This document shows positions 52,868-61,344 of a stretch of 64,000 bases of DNA, one piece after another. The translations under genes and the position numbers were made by a program. The DNA is from JAJDXW01 sp965243335 (lineage in GTDB: Bacteria; Pseudomonadota; Gammaproteobacteria; HK1): assembly GCA_965243335.1 (NCBI GenBank), contig OZ251545.1:868001-932000 (forward strand), in the 5' to 3' direction. Under the pieces are notes generated by a model that was not told the origin of the DNA, did not search any database, and saw nothing but the letters and a program-made list of their open reading frames with translations. Positions within the stretch are counted from its first letter, which is position 1; each line of letters begins with the position of its first letter.

Positions 52868-54522
52868 CACCCGCCATCGACATCACCGCCGAGCAGCGCC
52901 GGACGGTCCTGGCCTTGCTGAACCGGCACTTGCCGGACACGACCGTCTGGGCCTACGGCTCCCGCGTCAAGTGGACCTCGCGCCCGGAATCCGATCTGGA
53001 TCTGGCGGCGTTCGCCCGCCCGGAGCAGAGCGCCCAGGTGGCGGACCTGCGGGAGGCGTTTGAGGAGAGCAACCTGCCGTTCCGCGTGGATCTGTTCGTG
53101 TGGGATGATGTGCCGGAGGGTTTCCGTAAGCGTATCGAGGCGGTGCATGTGGTGTTGATTGAAGGTCAAGTAAATGCCGAATATATCCGGAAACCGAAAT
53201 ACGGATGGCAGGAGCATGAAGTGAGCGATCTGATCAAATCAGGTTCGCTTGAGATAGGCGACGGATATCGCGCCAAAAATACTGAACTGGCAGCCTTGGG
53301 AATACCGTTCGCTCGTGCGGGAAACATCAATAATGGATTTCAATTCGATGGTGCTGATTGTTTTCCGGAGGAAAATGTGAATCAAATCAAGAACAAAACA
53401 AGCAGATTGGGGGATGTCGTTTTCACATCGAAAGGAACCGTCGGGCGATTTGCATACGTTCGGGAAAATACACCTCGATTCGTCTATTCTCCACAATTAT
53501 GTTTTTGGAGATCACTTAATCCAGAGTTGATCGATTCACGTTTTCTGTTCTATTGGATGTCTGGTCAGGAATTCTTCGACCAGTTCAAGGAGGTTTCAGG
53601 GCAGACGGATATGGCAGAATACGTGAGTTTACGAGATCAGCGCAGGATGCGTATCACTCTGCCATCCATGCGGGAACAACGCGTCATCGCCCATATCCTC
53701 GGGACGCTGGACGACAAGATCGAATTGAACCGCCGCATGAACGAGACCCTGGAGGCGATGGCGCGGGCGCTGTTCAAGTCCTGGTTCGTGGACTTCGATC
53801 CGGTCCGCGCCAAGATGGAAGGCCGCGATACCGGCCTGCGCAAGCCGATCGCCGACTTGTTTCCCGATCGGTTGGTGGATTCGGAGCTGGGCCGAATCCC
53901 GGAGGGATGGGAGGTTTCGGAGATCGGCGCTGAAGTCGATGTTCTCGGGGGTGCGACTCCCAGTACCAGGGAACCCGCGTACTGGAACGACGGAGAGCAC
54001 CATTGGGCGACACCAAGGGATCTTTCGAAGTTGTCATCGTTAGCGCTGTTGGAAACGGATCGGAAGATCACCGATGCAGGCGTGCAGAAGATCAGCTCAG
54101 GCCTTTTCCCGATTGGGACAGTGCTGTTGTCTTCGCGCGCTCCCATCGGCTACTTGGCCATCACCGGGATGCCGACCGCCGTAAATCAAGGCTTTATCGC
54201 CATGATCTGCGAAAGGCGACTGCCGAACTTGTATGTACTGTTTTGGTGTCACGAGAATATCGAGCATATCAAGGGCATCTCGGGAGGTTCTACGTTTTCC
54301 GAGATTAGCAAGAAGACGTTCCGCCCTCTCTCTGTAGTGGTTCCGTCGAAGGGCATCTTGCGTGTTTACGAAGACATGGGACGATCGTTGTACGATCGAG
54401 TAGTCTCGAACACCAGGGAATCCGCGCTGCTGCTTTCCTTGCGCGACGCTTTGCTTCCCAAGCTCATATCCGGCGAAGTCCGCATCCGCGACGCCGCGAG
54501 ACAGGTGGAGCGTGTCGCATGA
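52864..54522 (+). CDS. hsdS: Nucleotidyltransferase-HsdS fusion (type I specificity subunit)
   Basis: 552 residues. Residues 1-100 form a second MNT-type domain with G32-S33, D44/D46 and D76 (AYGSRVKWTSRPESDLDL, FRVDLFVWDD). It continues without a stop into a full HsdS: first target-recognition domain about 108-275, central conserved helices EQRVIAHILGTLDDKIELNRRMNETLEAMARALFKSWFVDFDPV, second recognition domain about 345-510, and the C-terminal LLLSLRDALLPKLISGEVRI. Recognition domains are notably AT-rich, as usual for HsdS. No complete HsdM or HsdR is in the window. Fusion of MNT to HsdS is the odd feature. Confidence 0.88.
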   Translation: MTPAIDITAEQRRTVLALLNRHLPDTTVWAYGSRVKWTSRPESDLDLAAFARPEQSAQVADLREAFEESNLPFRVDLFVWDDVPEGFRKRIEAVHVVLIEGQVNAEYIRKPKYGWQEHEVSDLIKSGSLEIGDGYRAKNTELAALGIPFARAGNINNGFQFDGADCFPEENVNQIKNKTSRLGDVVFTSKGTVGRFAYVRENTPRFVYSPQLCFWRSLNPELIDSRFLFYWMSGQEFFDQFKEVSGQTDMAEYVSLRDQRRMRITLPSMREQRVIAHILGTLDDKIELNRRMNETLEAMARALFKSWFVDFDPVRAKMEGRDTGLRKPIADLFPDRLVDSELGRIPEGWEVSEIGAEVDVLGGATPSTREPAYWNDGEHHWATPRDLSKLSSLALLETDRKITDAGVQKISSGLFPIGTVLLSSRAPIGYLAITGMPTAVNQGFIAMICERRLPNLYVLFWCHENIEHIKGISGGSTFSEISKKTFRPLSVVVPSKGILRVYEDMGRSLYDRVVSNTRESALLLSLRDALLPKLISGEVRIRDAARQVERVA

Positions 54523-55781
54523 CCAGCCCGCATTTCAGGCGACAGCAACGGGCAATGCTGCGAAAGGTAGCTGCCTTTCTCCTGGCTTTCGTGGCGTCCT
54601 TGGCGGCGGCGGCAGATCAAGCACCCCTCCCTTCGCAGTCGGTCGAGTCGTCCGAAGCCCGCACGACCCCCGACACACGAACCGGATCGCCCGGTGCCGC
54701 ATCCCCGAGGCCGCAGCCTGTCGCCATGCCGGGTTCGCCGGACTCTAACGCCACAGCCGAAGTCGAAAATCTGCGCCGTTTCAATGAGCTTAGACGCGAA
54801 ATACTGGACTATCGGGCAAAGACCGTCGATTGGTGGCTCGAAGCCACAGCTATCTTCCTGACGCTGCTCGGCATCGTTGCCGCCATTGCCGTCTATCTCA
54901 GCTTCAAGAGACTCCGCGATTTCGAGACTCAAGCACGTAGATACGTGGATCGGATCGAGGCTTTGCACGATAAGGCCGAATCACGCTTTAAAGGGTTTAC
55001 GGCTCAATTCGTCCAAGAAAACCCGGACAAGGCTCGCAGGGCTACGGAGAATGCCCAAGAGAACCCACCGGAATCCCCGATTGACCAAGCTGTTGCCGCT
55101 GCGGTTCAGCTTCAACAACTCGAATTGTTTGAAGAATCTATCGAGAAGTGGCACGCAATCGCCATTATCTCGGAAGGTACCGATAAAGACCTTGCGGCTA
55201 GAGCTTGGTTTTCCATCGGTTATCTCCGACAAAAGCACAATATCGGTACCCTTGGAGCAGCTATAGACGCTTACGACAAGGCAATCCGCCGGAAGTCGGA
55301 TTTGACCGAAGCCTACAATAACCGGGGTAATGCGAAGGACAACCTTGGTCATCGTGAGGATGCCATCGCGGACCTCGATGAGGCAATCCGGCTGAAGCCG
55401 GACTACACCGAAGCCTACTACAACCGGGGTAACGTGAAGGGCAATCTCGGTCGCCATGAGGAGGCTATCGCGGATTACGGTGAGGCAGTCAAGCTGAAGC
55501 CTGACTTCGCTATTGTTTACAACAACCGGGGTAACGCGAAGGGCAACCTAGGGCGGCATGAGGAAGCCATCGCGGATTACGACGAAGCAATTCGCCTGAA
55601 GCCTGGCTACGCCAAAGCCTACAACAACCGAGGCAAGGCGAATCTCTCCCTGAGCCGCGTGGACGAAGCCCGCCGGGACTTTGAGACCGCCATCACCCTC
55701 GCCCGGGATGCAGGCGACGAAACCTTGGCGAGCGATGCTGAAAGCGCTCTCAAGGAACTGCTGGGCGGGCAAGCCCCGTGA
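54519..55781 (+). CDS. Membrane-anchored TPR-repeat protein
   Basis: 420 residues; ATG 54519 overlaps hsdS by 4 bases. N-terminal signal-like segment (LRKVAAFLLAFVASLAAAA), a Ser/Pro-rich stretch, a membrane helix about 107-127 (ATAIFLTLLGIVAAIAVYL), a coiled region, then at least four near-identical 34-residue TPR units such as YNNRGNAKGNLGRHEEAIAD with DEAIRLKP. A protein-protein scaffold at the membrane. The gene before and after it suggest it serves the same system. Confidence 0.85.
   Translation: MTSPHFRRQQRAMLRKVAAFLLAFVASLAAAADQAPLPSQSVESSEARTTPDTRTGSPGAASPRPQPVAMPGSPDSNATAEVENLRRFNELRREILDYRAKTVDWWLEATAIFLTLLGIVAAIAVYLSFKRLRDFETQARRYVDRIEALHDKAESRFKGFTAQFVQENPDKARRATENAQENPPESPIDQAVAAAVQLQQLELFEESIEKWHAIAIISEGTDKDLAARAWFSIGYLRQKHNIGTLGAAIDAYDKAIRRKSDLTEAYNNRGNAKDNLGHREDAIADLDEAIRLKPDYTEAYYNRGNVKGNLGRHEEAIADYGEAVKLKPDFAIVYNNRGNAKGNLGRHEEAIADYDEAIRLKPGYAKAYNNRGKANLSLSRVDEARRDFETAITLARDAGDETLASDAESALKELLGGQAP
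55300..55635 (+). repeat. 102-bp tandem repeats encoding the TPR units
   Basis: AACAACCGGGGTAA-type sequence and GGAAGCCATCGCGGA-type sequence recur every 102 bases (about 55316, 55418, 55520, 55622), giving nearly identical 34-residue TPRs. High DNA identity suggests recent expansion. Confidence 0.8.
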
Positions 55782-55788
55782 CAGCGCC

Positions 55789-56589
55789 ATGACGAGCATT
55801 GCCTCCCTCGGCTCCACGGTCGCGTACTCGGGAACCGCGAGCCCCGTGCGTTGGGAAGGGCGGGTCGTGGAAGATCGGGAGCGGTTCGGGCGCTATCTGC
55901 GCGAAGCCGTGCGCCCGCGGATCACCGACGGGGCATCGTCTTTCGACGCCGAGCTACAGGGCCTTGCGACGACCGGCTTGGAAACCCGTTTCGTGGAACG
56001 CCTGCTCCGCGCCGTTCCCGATCCGGAAGGTTGGGAGATCGGCGAGGCGTTCGCGGAATGTGCGCTTCGGGACGACTCGGGACGTCAAGTGCATTGGCCA
56101 TGGAACATGGTGCGGGATCGCCGCACGTCGCGGGCGAGTCTTCCGGGGGCCGATCTGGTTGGGTTCCATTGCGACGGACAGGACGTGTTTCTTCTGTTCG
56201 GGGAGGTGAAGACGTCATCGGACGCTCGTACCCCGCCGGGGGTGATGAGTGGAGGCAGCGGCATGGCGTGGCAGCTCGAACAGAGCGCCGGGCGTCTCGA
56301 CGTCCAGCACGCCCTGTTGCAATGGCTGTATGCCCGGTGCCGGTCGGAACCCCGTTACCTTGAGATGTATCGGGAGGCCGTCGAACGGTATCTGCGGTCG
56401 GAGGGAAAGGCGCTGCTGCTCGTCGGGGTGCTGGTTCGTGACACGCCCCCGAGCGAACGCGATCTGAAGGCGCGGGGAGAGGTGCTGTCGCGCCGGGTTG
56501 CCGATCCGACCCACGTCGATCTCGTCGCGTGGTATCTGCCGGTCCCGATCCCGGGCTGGCCGGCGATCTTGCAGGAGAGCGCCCCATGA
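55789..56589 (+). CDS. PD-(D/E)XK nuclease-like protein, partner of helicase
   Basis: 266 residues from ATG 55789, 7 bases after the TPR gene. Candidate nuclease core: acidic residues E86/E90 (EIGEAFAECAL), D122 (PGADLVGF) and E139-V-K141 (FLLFGEVKTSSD). The arrangement and the following large helicase resemble Hachiman (HamA nuclease, DUF1837, plus HamB helicase), but I cannot confirm membership in DUF1837. Overlaps the helicase by 4 bases. Confidence 0.7.
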   Translation: MTSIASLGSTVAYSGTASPVRWEGRVVEDRERFGRYLREAVRPRITDGASSFDAELQGLATTGLETRFVERLLRAVPDPEGWEIGEAFAECALRDDSGRQVHWPWNMVRDRRTSRASLPGADLVGFHCDGQDVFLLFGEVKTSSDARTPPGVMSGGSGMAWQLEQSAGRLDVQHALLQWLYARCRSEPRYLEMYREAVERYLRSEGKALLLVGVLVRDTPPSERDLKARGEVLSRRVADPTHVDLVAWYLPVPIPGWPAILQESAP

Positions 56590-59500
56590 CCTCCGCATCC
56601 TGGATCGTGGACTCGCTCGGCGTGGAGAAGGTCCGCGATGCCACGACCGAGGCAGGGCGCCGCCGGCTCCGGGACGCCCTCGGCATCGGCGGCGCCGGAC
56701 CTCTCGACGACGATGACCTTCGCTTCGTCGCCAACGCGCTCGAGCTCCACGTCGCCGTTCTGCTCGATGACGGAGACGCCGCGGACCTGTGCGCTGCCGC
56801 CGCGGAGGCTTTTCAGGTCGCCCGGGTCCTGCCGCACGAAGGCGCGCCCGTGGAAACGGCGCAGTCGCTCGTGCGGTTGGGGTGCCTCGGCGTTCTCGGC
56901 GATCGGGGCGCGGACGTCAAACGGCTTCTGGTTGCGAACGGATGGCCGGCGCTGCCGCGGGACGCGGACGATTGGGGGCAGCGCGTCTGGTCCGCGATCC
57001 TGGACGTGTGGCTGCGCCTCCTCCGCAAGCAGGGTTGGGACGATCTCGATGCGGTGCAGGCGCAAGTCGCCGGCCTTCGAGCGAGCCAGCACGACTACGA
57101 GCCGGGGTTCCTGCACGAGGCGGAGCAGCGGCGGGATGCCGGACCCGCGTGGGAGCTCATGACCACGTATCACCTGGCGAAGGCGGCGGAGATCCTGGGC
57201 CAGTTCCTGTCCCAGGGGTCCGTCGATGGGCGCTACGACGTCCGGGAGCAACTCGAAGCGCAGTTCGACCGGGCCATCGCGGCCGCTGCCGCCGGGCGGC
57301 TCATGGAGCGGGAGACGTTCGCGCGCCTGCTCGCCCGCACCGCCCGCGCACTCGTCGACGGCAGCATCTGGACGGTCACCCGCAGCGTGAACAGCCGCGT
57401 CTCGCGGTTCGTCGAATCGATGACCTCGCGGGACCGCCGGCAGCCGATCTTCGAGATGCTGCCTCCGCAGCGGCGCACGCTTCGTGAACAGAGGCTGCTC
57501 GGGTCGGGGGATCGCTCCGTCGTGGTGAGCCTGCCCACGTCGAGCGGCAAGACGTTCATCGCCCAGCTCCGGATTCTCCAGGCGTTGAACCAGTTCGACC
57601 GCGAGCGCGGGTGGGTTGCCTACCTGGCGCCGGCCCGGGCGCTCGTCAATCAACTGACCCTTCGTCTGCGGCGGGACTTCTCGGACCTCGGCATCACCGT
57701 CGAGAAGGTCAGCCCGGCCTTGGAGATAGACGGCCTCGAAGCCGACATGCTGGTGGACGCCGACCCCGAGCGGCAGTTCCGCCTGCTCGTCACGACGCCC
57801 GAAAAGCTGGACATGATGCTGCGCGGCGATTGGGAGGGCCGGATAGGTCGCCCTCTGACCCTCGTCGTCGTGGACGAGGCGCACGGGCTGGCGTCCGGCC
57901 CGCGCGGCCTGCGACTGGAGTTGCTGCTCGCGACGATCAACCGCGAGTGCCGGCACGCCCAGTTCCTGCTGCTCACGCCCTTCATCCCCAACGCGGGTGA
58001 AATTGCCGAGTGGCTGGCTCCCGACAGCCACCGGAGCATCGAGCTCGGGGTGGACTGGACGCCGAACGACCGGGTGGTCGCCATCGCCCGGCCACAGAGG
58101 GGCAAAGCGCCCGGTGACTTCGGGATCGAGCTGCTGGCCCGGCACACGAGCCGGAAGACGATCGAGGTCCCGGAGCCGCTGACGCTCGAAGAACGCCGTC
58201 CGTTGGGGCTGTCGTGGTCGAAGGTCTCAACGTCGCCGGGCCGGCTCGCGGCGGCCACGGCGCAGGTTCTGAAGCGGCGCGGCACGGTCATCGTCCTCGT
58301 CGACCAGCCAAGACGTAGCTGGAGCGTGGCCGAGGCTTTCCAGGTGGACGGGAACCGCATCGCTCACGGGAGCGAGGATCTGGGCCACATCCAGCAATTC
58401 CTCGCCGACGAGATGGGGCCGGACTTTCCCTTGGCGCCGCTGCTGGAGTACGGCGTCGGCGTGCATCACGCCGGGCTTTCCGACGACACGCGGACGATCG
58501 TCGAGTGGTTGACGGAGCGCAGCGAGCTGAAGGTTCTGGTGGCGACCACCACGATAGCCCAAGGCGTCAACTTCCCCGTCTCGGGTGTGGTGTTCGCCAG
58601 CCACCAGTATCCCTACGGCCAGGAGATGCCGCTCGAGGACTTCTGGAACGTCGCCGGGCGGGCCGGCCGCGTCGATCAGGGCGACCTCGGCGTCATCGCG
58701 CTGGCGGCCCACGACGACGCCAGGCTCCGAAAGCTCGATGCCTATATCGAGAGGTCCGTCGGCGAGCTCGCCTCGACGCTGGTCGACATGGTGCAGAAGG
58801 TCGAAGACGAAGGCGATCTGCTTCAGTTGGAGAAATTGTCGTGGCGGCCCGAGTGGTCGTCGTTCCTGCAGTACCTCGCGCATACGTACAGGCAGATCGG
58901 CAGCCACGAGCGCTTCGCCGCGGAAGTCGAACAGGTCCTCCGGGGCACGCTCGGGTTCCGGACCTTGCGCAGGAGCCACCAGGGTTGGGCCGACCGATTG
59001 GTGCGCGGCGTCTACAACTATGCAGGCCGCATCGAAGGGAAGCCGCTGAAGCTGGTGGACGCGACCGGGTTCTCGTGGGAGACGGTCAACGGAACGCTGG
59101 CCCGCCTGAAGGATGCGAACGTCACGAGGGATGCGTGGTCACCCGATCTCTTCGGCCCCCGGCGGCACGATCTGCAACGGATGGTCGGGGTGCTGCTCGA
59201 GGTCCCGGAGCTCCGGCAATCACTCGCAGAGGTGACGGGAGGCCCGTACCCGGACGGCGACTCCCTCTCCCGAATCATCTGCGACTGGGTGCAGGGCCGC
59301 CCCCTTTCCGACATGGCCGCCGATTATTTCGCGGGCAAACCGGATCGCGGCGATGGAGAAGCTGGCCAGGCCGATGCCGTGACGGCGATGACCCGGTGTT
59401 GCCAGAGCATCTTCGGGCGGCTGACGCAAACCGCGTCCTGGGGCTTGGCCGCGCTCCAATCCCTGACGGTCGGGGATGCCTTCGATTCGTTGCCGGCCGA

Positions 59501-59762
59501 CGAGCAGCGGATGCTGCGCAACCTGCCGGCCCGCGTCTATTACGGCGTGAACTCGGACGAGGCGATCGCCCTTCGGCTGCTGGGCGTGCCCCGCACCGCC
59601 GCCGAGCCGCTGGCGCGGCGACTTGGCGTCGGCGCGGCCGAGCCGCTGCACGAAGTCCGGGCCAGGGTGCGTAGCGCTGGTGTGGACACTTGGAAAGCCG
59701 CCCTCGGCCCCGGAGGAGCGAGCCATCATCGGGTCTGGTCGATCATCGAAGGCGAGATTTGA
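56586..59762 (+). CDS. Large Ski2-like DEAD/DEAH-box helicase
   Basis: 1058 residues from ATG 56586. A 300-residue N-terminal region of unknown fold precedes the helicase core: Walker A LPTSSGKT at about 316-323, DEAH at 430-433 (VVVDEAHGL), a late IAQGVNFPVSGVVF segment and motif VI NVAGRAGRVDQGDLG near 688. The C-terminal third is helical with a helix-hairpin-helix-like end (LARRLGVGAAEPLHEVRARVRSAGVDTW), as in Ski2/Hel308 helicases. Expected 3'-5' nucleic-acid translocase. Last gene of the five-gene unit. Confidence 0.87.
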   Translation: MTSASWIVDSLGVEKVRDATTEAGRRRLRDALGIGGAGPLDDDDLRFVANALELHVAVLLDDGDAADLCAAAAEAFQVARVLPHEGAPVETAQSLVRLGCLGVLGDRGADVKRLLVANGWPALPRDADDWGQRVWSAILDVWLRLLRKQGWDDLDAVQAQVAGLRASQHDYEPGFLHEAEQRRDAGPAWELMTTYHLAKAAEILGQFLSQGSVDGRYDVREQLEAQFDRAIAAAAAGRLMERETFARLLARTARALVDGSIWTVTRSVNSRVSRFVESMTSRDRRQPIFEMLPPQRRTLREQRLLGSGDRSVVVSLPTSSGKTFIAQLRILQALNQFDRERGWVAYLAPARALVNQLTLRLRRDFSDLGITVEKVSPALEIDGLEADMLVDADPERQFRLLVTTPEKLDMMLRGDWEGRIGRPLTLVVVDEAHGLASGPRGLRLELLLATINRECRHAQFLLLTPFIPNAGEIAEWLAPDSHRSIELGVDWTPNDRVVAIARPQRGKAPGDFGIELLARHTSRKTIEVPEPLTLEERRPLGLSWSKVSTSPGRLAAATAQVLKRRGTVIVLVDQPRRSWSVAEAFQVDGNRIAHGSEDLGHIQQFLADEMGPDFPLAPLLEYGVGVHHAGLSDDTRTIVEWLTERSELKVLVATTTIAQGVNFPVSGVVFASHQYPYGQEMPLEDFWNVAGRAGRVDQGDLGVIALAAHDDARLRKLDAYIERSVGELASTLVDMVQKVEDEGDLLQLEKLSWRPEWSSFLQYLAHTYRQIGSHERFAAEVEQVLRGTLGFRTLRRSHQGWADRLVRGVYNYAGRIEGKPLKLVDATGFSWETVNGTLARLKDANVTRDAWSPDLFGPRRHDLQRMVGVLLEVPELRQSLAEVTGGPYPDGDSLSRIICDWVQGRPLSDMAADYFAGKPDRGDGEAGQADAVTAMTRCCQSIFGRLTQTASWGLAALQSLTVGDAFDSLPADEQRMLRNLPARVYYGVNSDEAIALRLLGVPRTAAEPLARRLGVGAAEPLHEVRARVRSAGVDTWKAALGPGGASHHRVWSIIEGEI

Positions 59763-59855
59763 CGGACGGTGCCAAGGAATACAGGGTCGGACCGGCCAGG
59801 AAGGAAGGGAAGCGCCAGCGCCCGGAGTGCTCCCCGAAGAAGGTGTGGAACGCCG

Positions 59856-60950
59856 TCAGCAGCTTCGGATGTACCCCAATTCCCGCGGGATCACCTCCGC
59901 GTAGATCGGGTTCGCGATGCGTGGCGGGGAGTCCGGGGAGATGAGGCCGAGGTCGCGCACGTAATCGAGGTCGCGGCCATCGTACCGCGCCTGGCCGCCG
60001 CTCAGGATGGGCTCGACGACCCGCCGCACCCTCTCCTCCTCGAGCTTGTGCGCCAACTGGTCGAGGTGCGTGCGCCGGGAGAGGATGAGGGTCTCGCGCG
60101 CGGCGTAGACGTCGTCCTCTTCGATGGTCCGCGAACGATCCCGTCCCGCCTTGTCCTCGAAACACGCCCCGGCGCAGAGCGCGTTCACCAGCCACGGCTG
60201 GCCCCGGGTCTGGGTCCATATTGCGCCTTGCGCCGCCTCCGAGAAGCGCTGCCCGGTCTCCTCGGTGTGCTGCGCCATCAGGGCGCGCGTCTCGGCTTCC
60301 GTGAAGTCGCCCATCCGAAACGACTTCGCGACGATGTTGAACGGGCTGCCGCCGGCGATGATCTCGCCCTCGGTCGACCGGATGCGGTAGTCGCGGACGT
60401 CGTGCACCCCGCACAGCACCACGCTCTGCGGGAAGCCTTCGGGGCGATGCGTGTAGCCGGCGCGGAGCTGGCGCAGCACCGAGAGCAGGGTGTCGCCCAC
60501 CAGCGAGTCGATCTCGTCCACCAGCAGCACGAGCGGGGTCGGATCGGCCAGGCACCAGTGCATCAGCACGCCCCGCAGGGCGTCGTGGGGGCCTGCCTTG
60601 GCCAGCATGTCCGGCCAGACGTCTTCGAGGTAGTCGTCGCCCAGCAGCAGCGCCTGCGACGCCATCATGCTCAGGATGGCGTGGATGCCGCCCTCGGTGT
60701 CGTCGCGCGCGACCTGGGCGACTTCCGAGTCGATGTGTACGCAGCGGAAGTTGCCGGCCGAGCCGCTGTTCAGCAGGTCCCGCAGGGCGATGAGGGTGGA
60801 GGTCTTGCCGGTCTGGCGCGGCGCGTGCAGCACGAAGTAGCGGTTGGTCCGGATCAGGATCAGCAGCTCGTCGACGTCCATCCGATCCAGCGGCGCGATG
60901 GCGTAGTGGTCATCCGGACGAACCGGCCCTTCGGTGTTGAAGAAGCGCAT
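59856..60950 (-). CDS. AAA-like ATP-binding protein, C-terminally truncated
   Basis: 364 residues from ATG 60950 (upstream open frame is repeat sequence). Walker A HAPRQTGKTSTLIALRDLL near residue 40, Walker B VLLVDEIDSLVG, sensor region VVLCGVHDVRDYRI. Family relatives I know carry a C-terminal PD-(D/E)XK-like domain after NPIYAEVIPREL. Here the frame ends right after ELGYI, and rc(59763-59850) reads LLTAFHTFFGEHSGRW, the expected start of that domain, in another frame before running into the helicase end. So the nuclease part is deleted. Confidence 0.75.
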   Translation of the reverse strand: MRFFNTEGPVRPDDHYAIAPLDRMDVDELLILIRTNRYFVLHAPRQTGKTSTLIALRDLLNSGSAGNFRCVHIDSEVAQVARDDTEGGIHAILSMMASQALLLGDDYLEDVWPDMLAKAGPHDALRGVLMHWCLADPTPLVLLVDEIDSLVGDTLLSVLRQLRAGYTHRPEGFPQSVVLCGVHDVRDYRIRSTEGEIIAGGSPFNIVAKSFRMGDFTEAETRALMAQHTEETGQRFSEAAQGAIWTQTRGQPWLVNALCAGACFEDKAGRDRSRTIEEDDVYAARETLILSRRTHLDQLAHKLEEERVRRVVEPILSGGQARYDGRDLDYVRDLGLISPDSPPRIANPIYAEVIPRELGYIRSC

Positions 60951-61020
60951 GGGCCAATGATAGCGCCTGCCGCGCCCCGCCGCGCCCGCTGCCGGGAGGC
61001 ATCTGCGCGGATACGTCTTT

Positions 61021-61137
61021 GGGAACGGGCGTCCTGGGAACGCGGGCGTCCCGCCCGCAGCGGACCAGAGGTCCGGGGGCGAGGCGCCCGGGAGAAAATG
61101 CGGGCGGGACACAAGCGTTCCCAGGACGCCCGTTCCC
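61021..61137 (-). repeat. Dispersed palindromic intergenic repeat, near-complete copy
   Basis: Arms at 61021-61059 and 61099-61137 (start GGGAACGGGCGTCCTGGGAA) pair with few mismatches. The centre GCGGACC...GGTCCG with GGGGGCGAGGCGCCCGG is the reverse orientation of the 41610 copy. A tail with AAAATCCCCGCCGCGCAC follows at about 61169. Lies in front of the rhuM-fic gene and covers the upstream open frame of the truncated ATPase. Confidence 0.85.
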
Positions 61138-61344
61138 AAGGACGCCCCTGCGGCGAGGTGTGCTTGGCGAAAATCCCCGCCGCGCACGTGCCTCGAAGGA
61201 GCTCCTGGCTGGGGACTGGGGCATAATTCCCTCCGGGCAACCGGTCACCGCTCATCGAGCGTGCGGACCTCGATCGGCTCGGACGTCGCGTCCCGGAGTC
61301 CGCCCAGAGACCGGGACCTCCCCTCACGCGCAAGGAGCGATGAG

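Noticed and set aside
55300..55635. Regular repeats considered as a CRISPR array
   Set aside because: The 102-base period lies in one open frame and encodes TPR units; no variable spacers are present.
55789..59762. Calling the nuclease-helicase pair Hachiman
   Set aside because: The layout fits, but the DUF1837 signature cannot be verified by eye and the helicase looks Ski2-like with an unusual N-terminal region.
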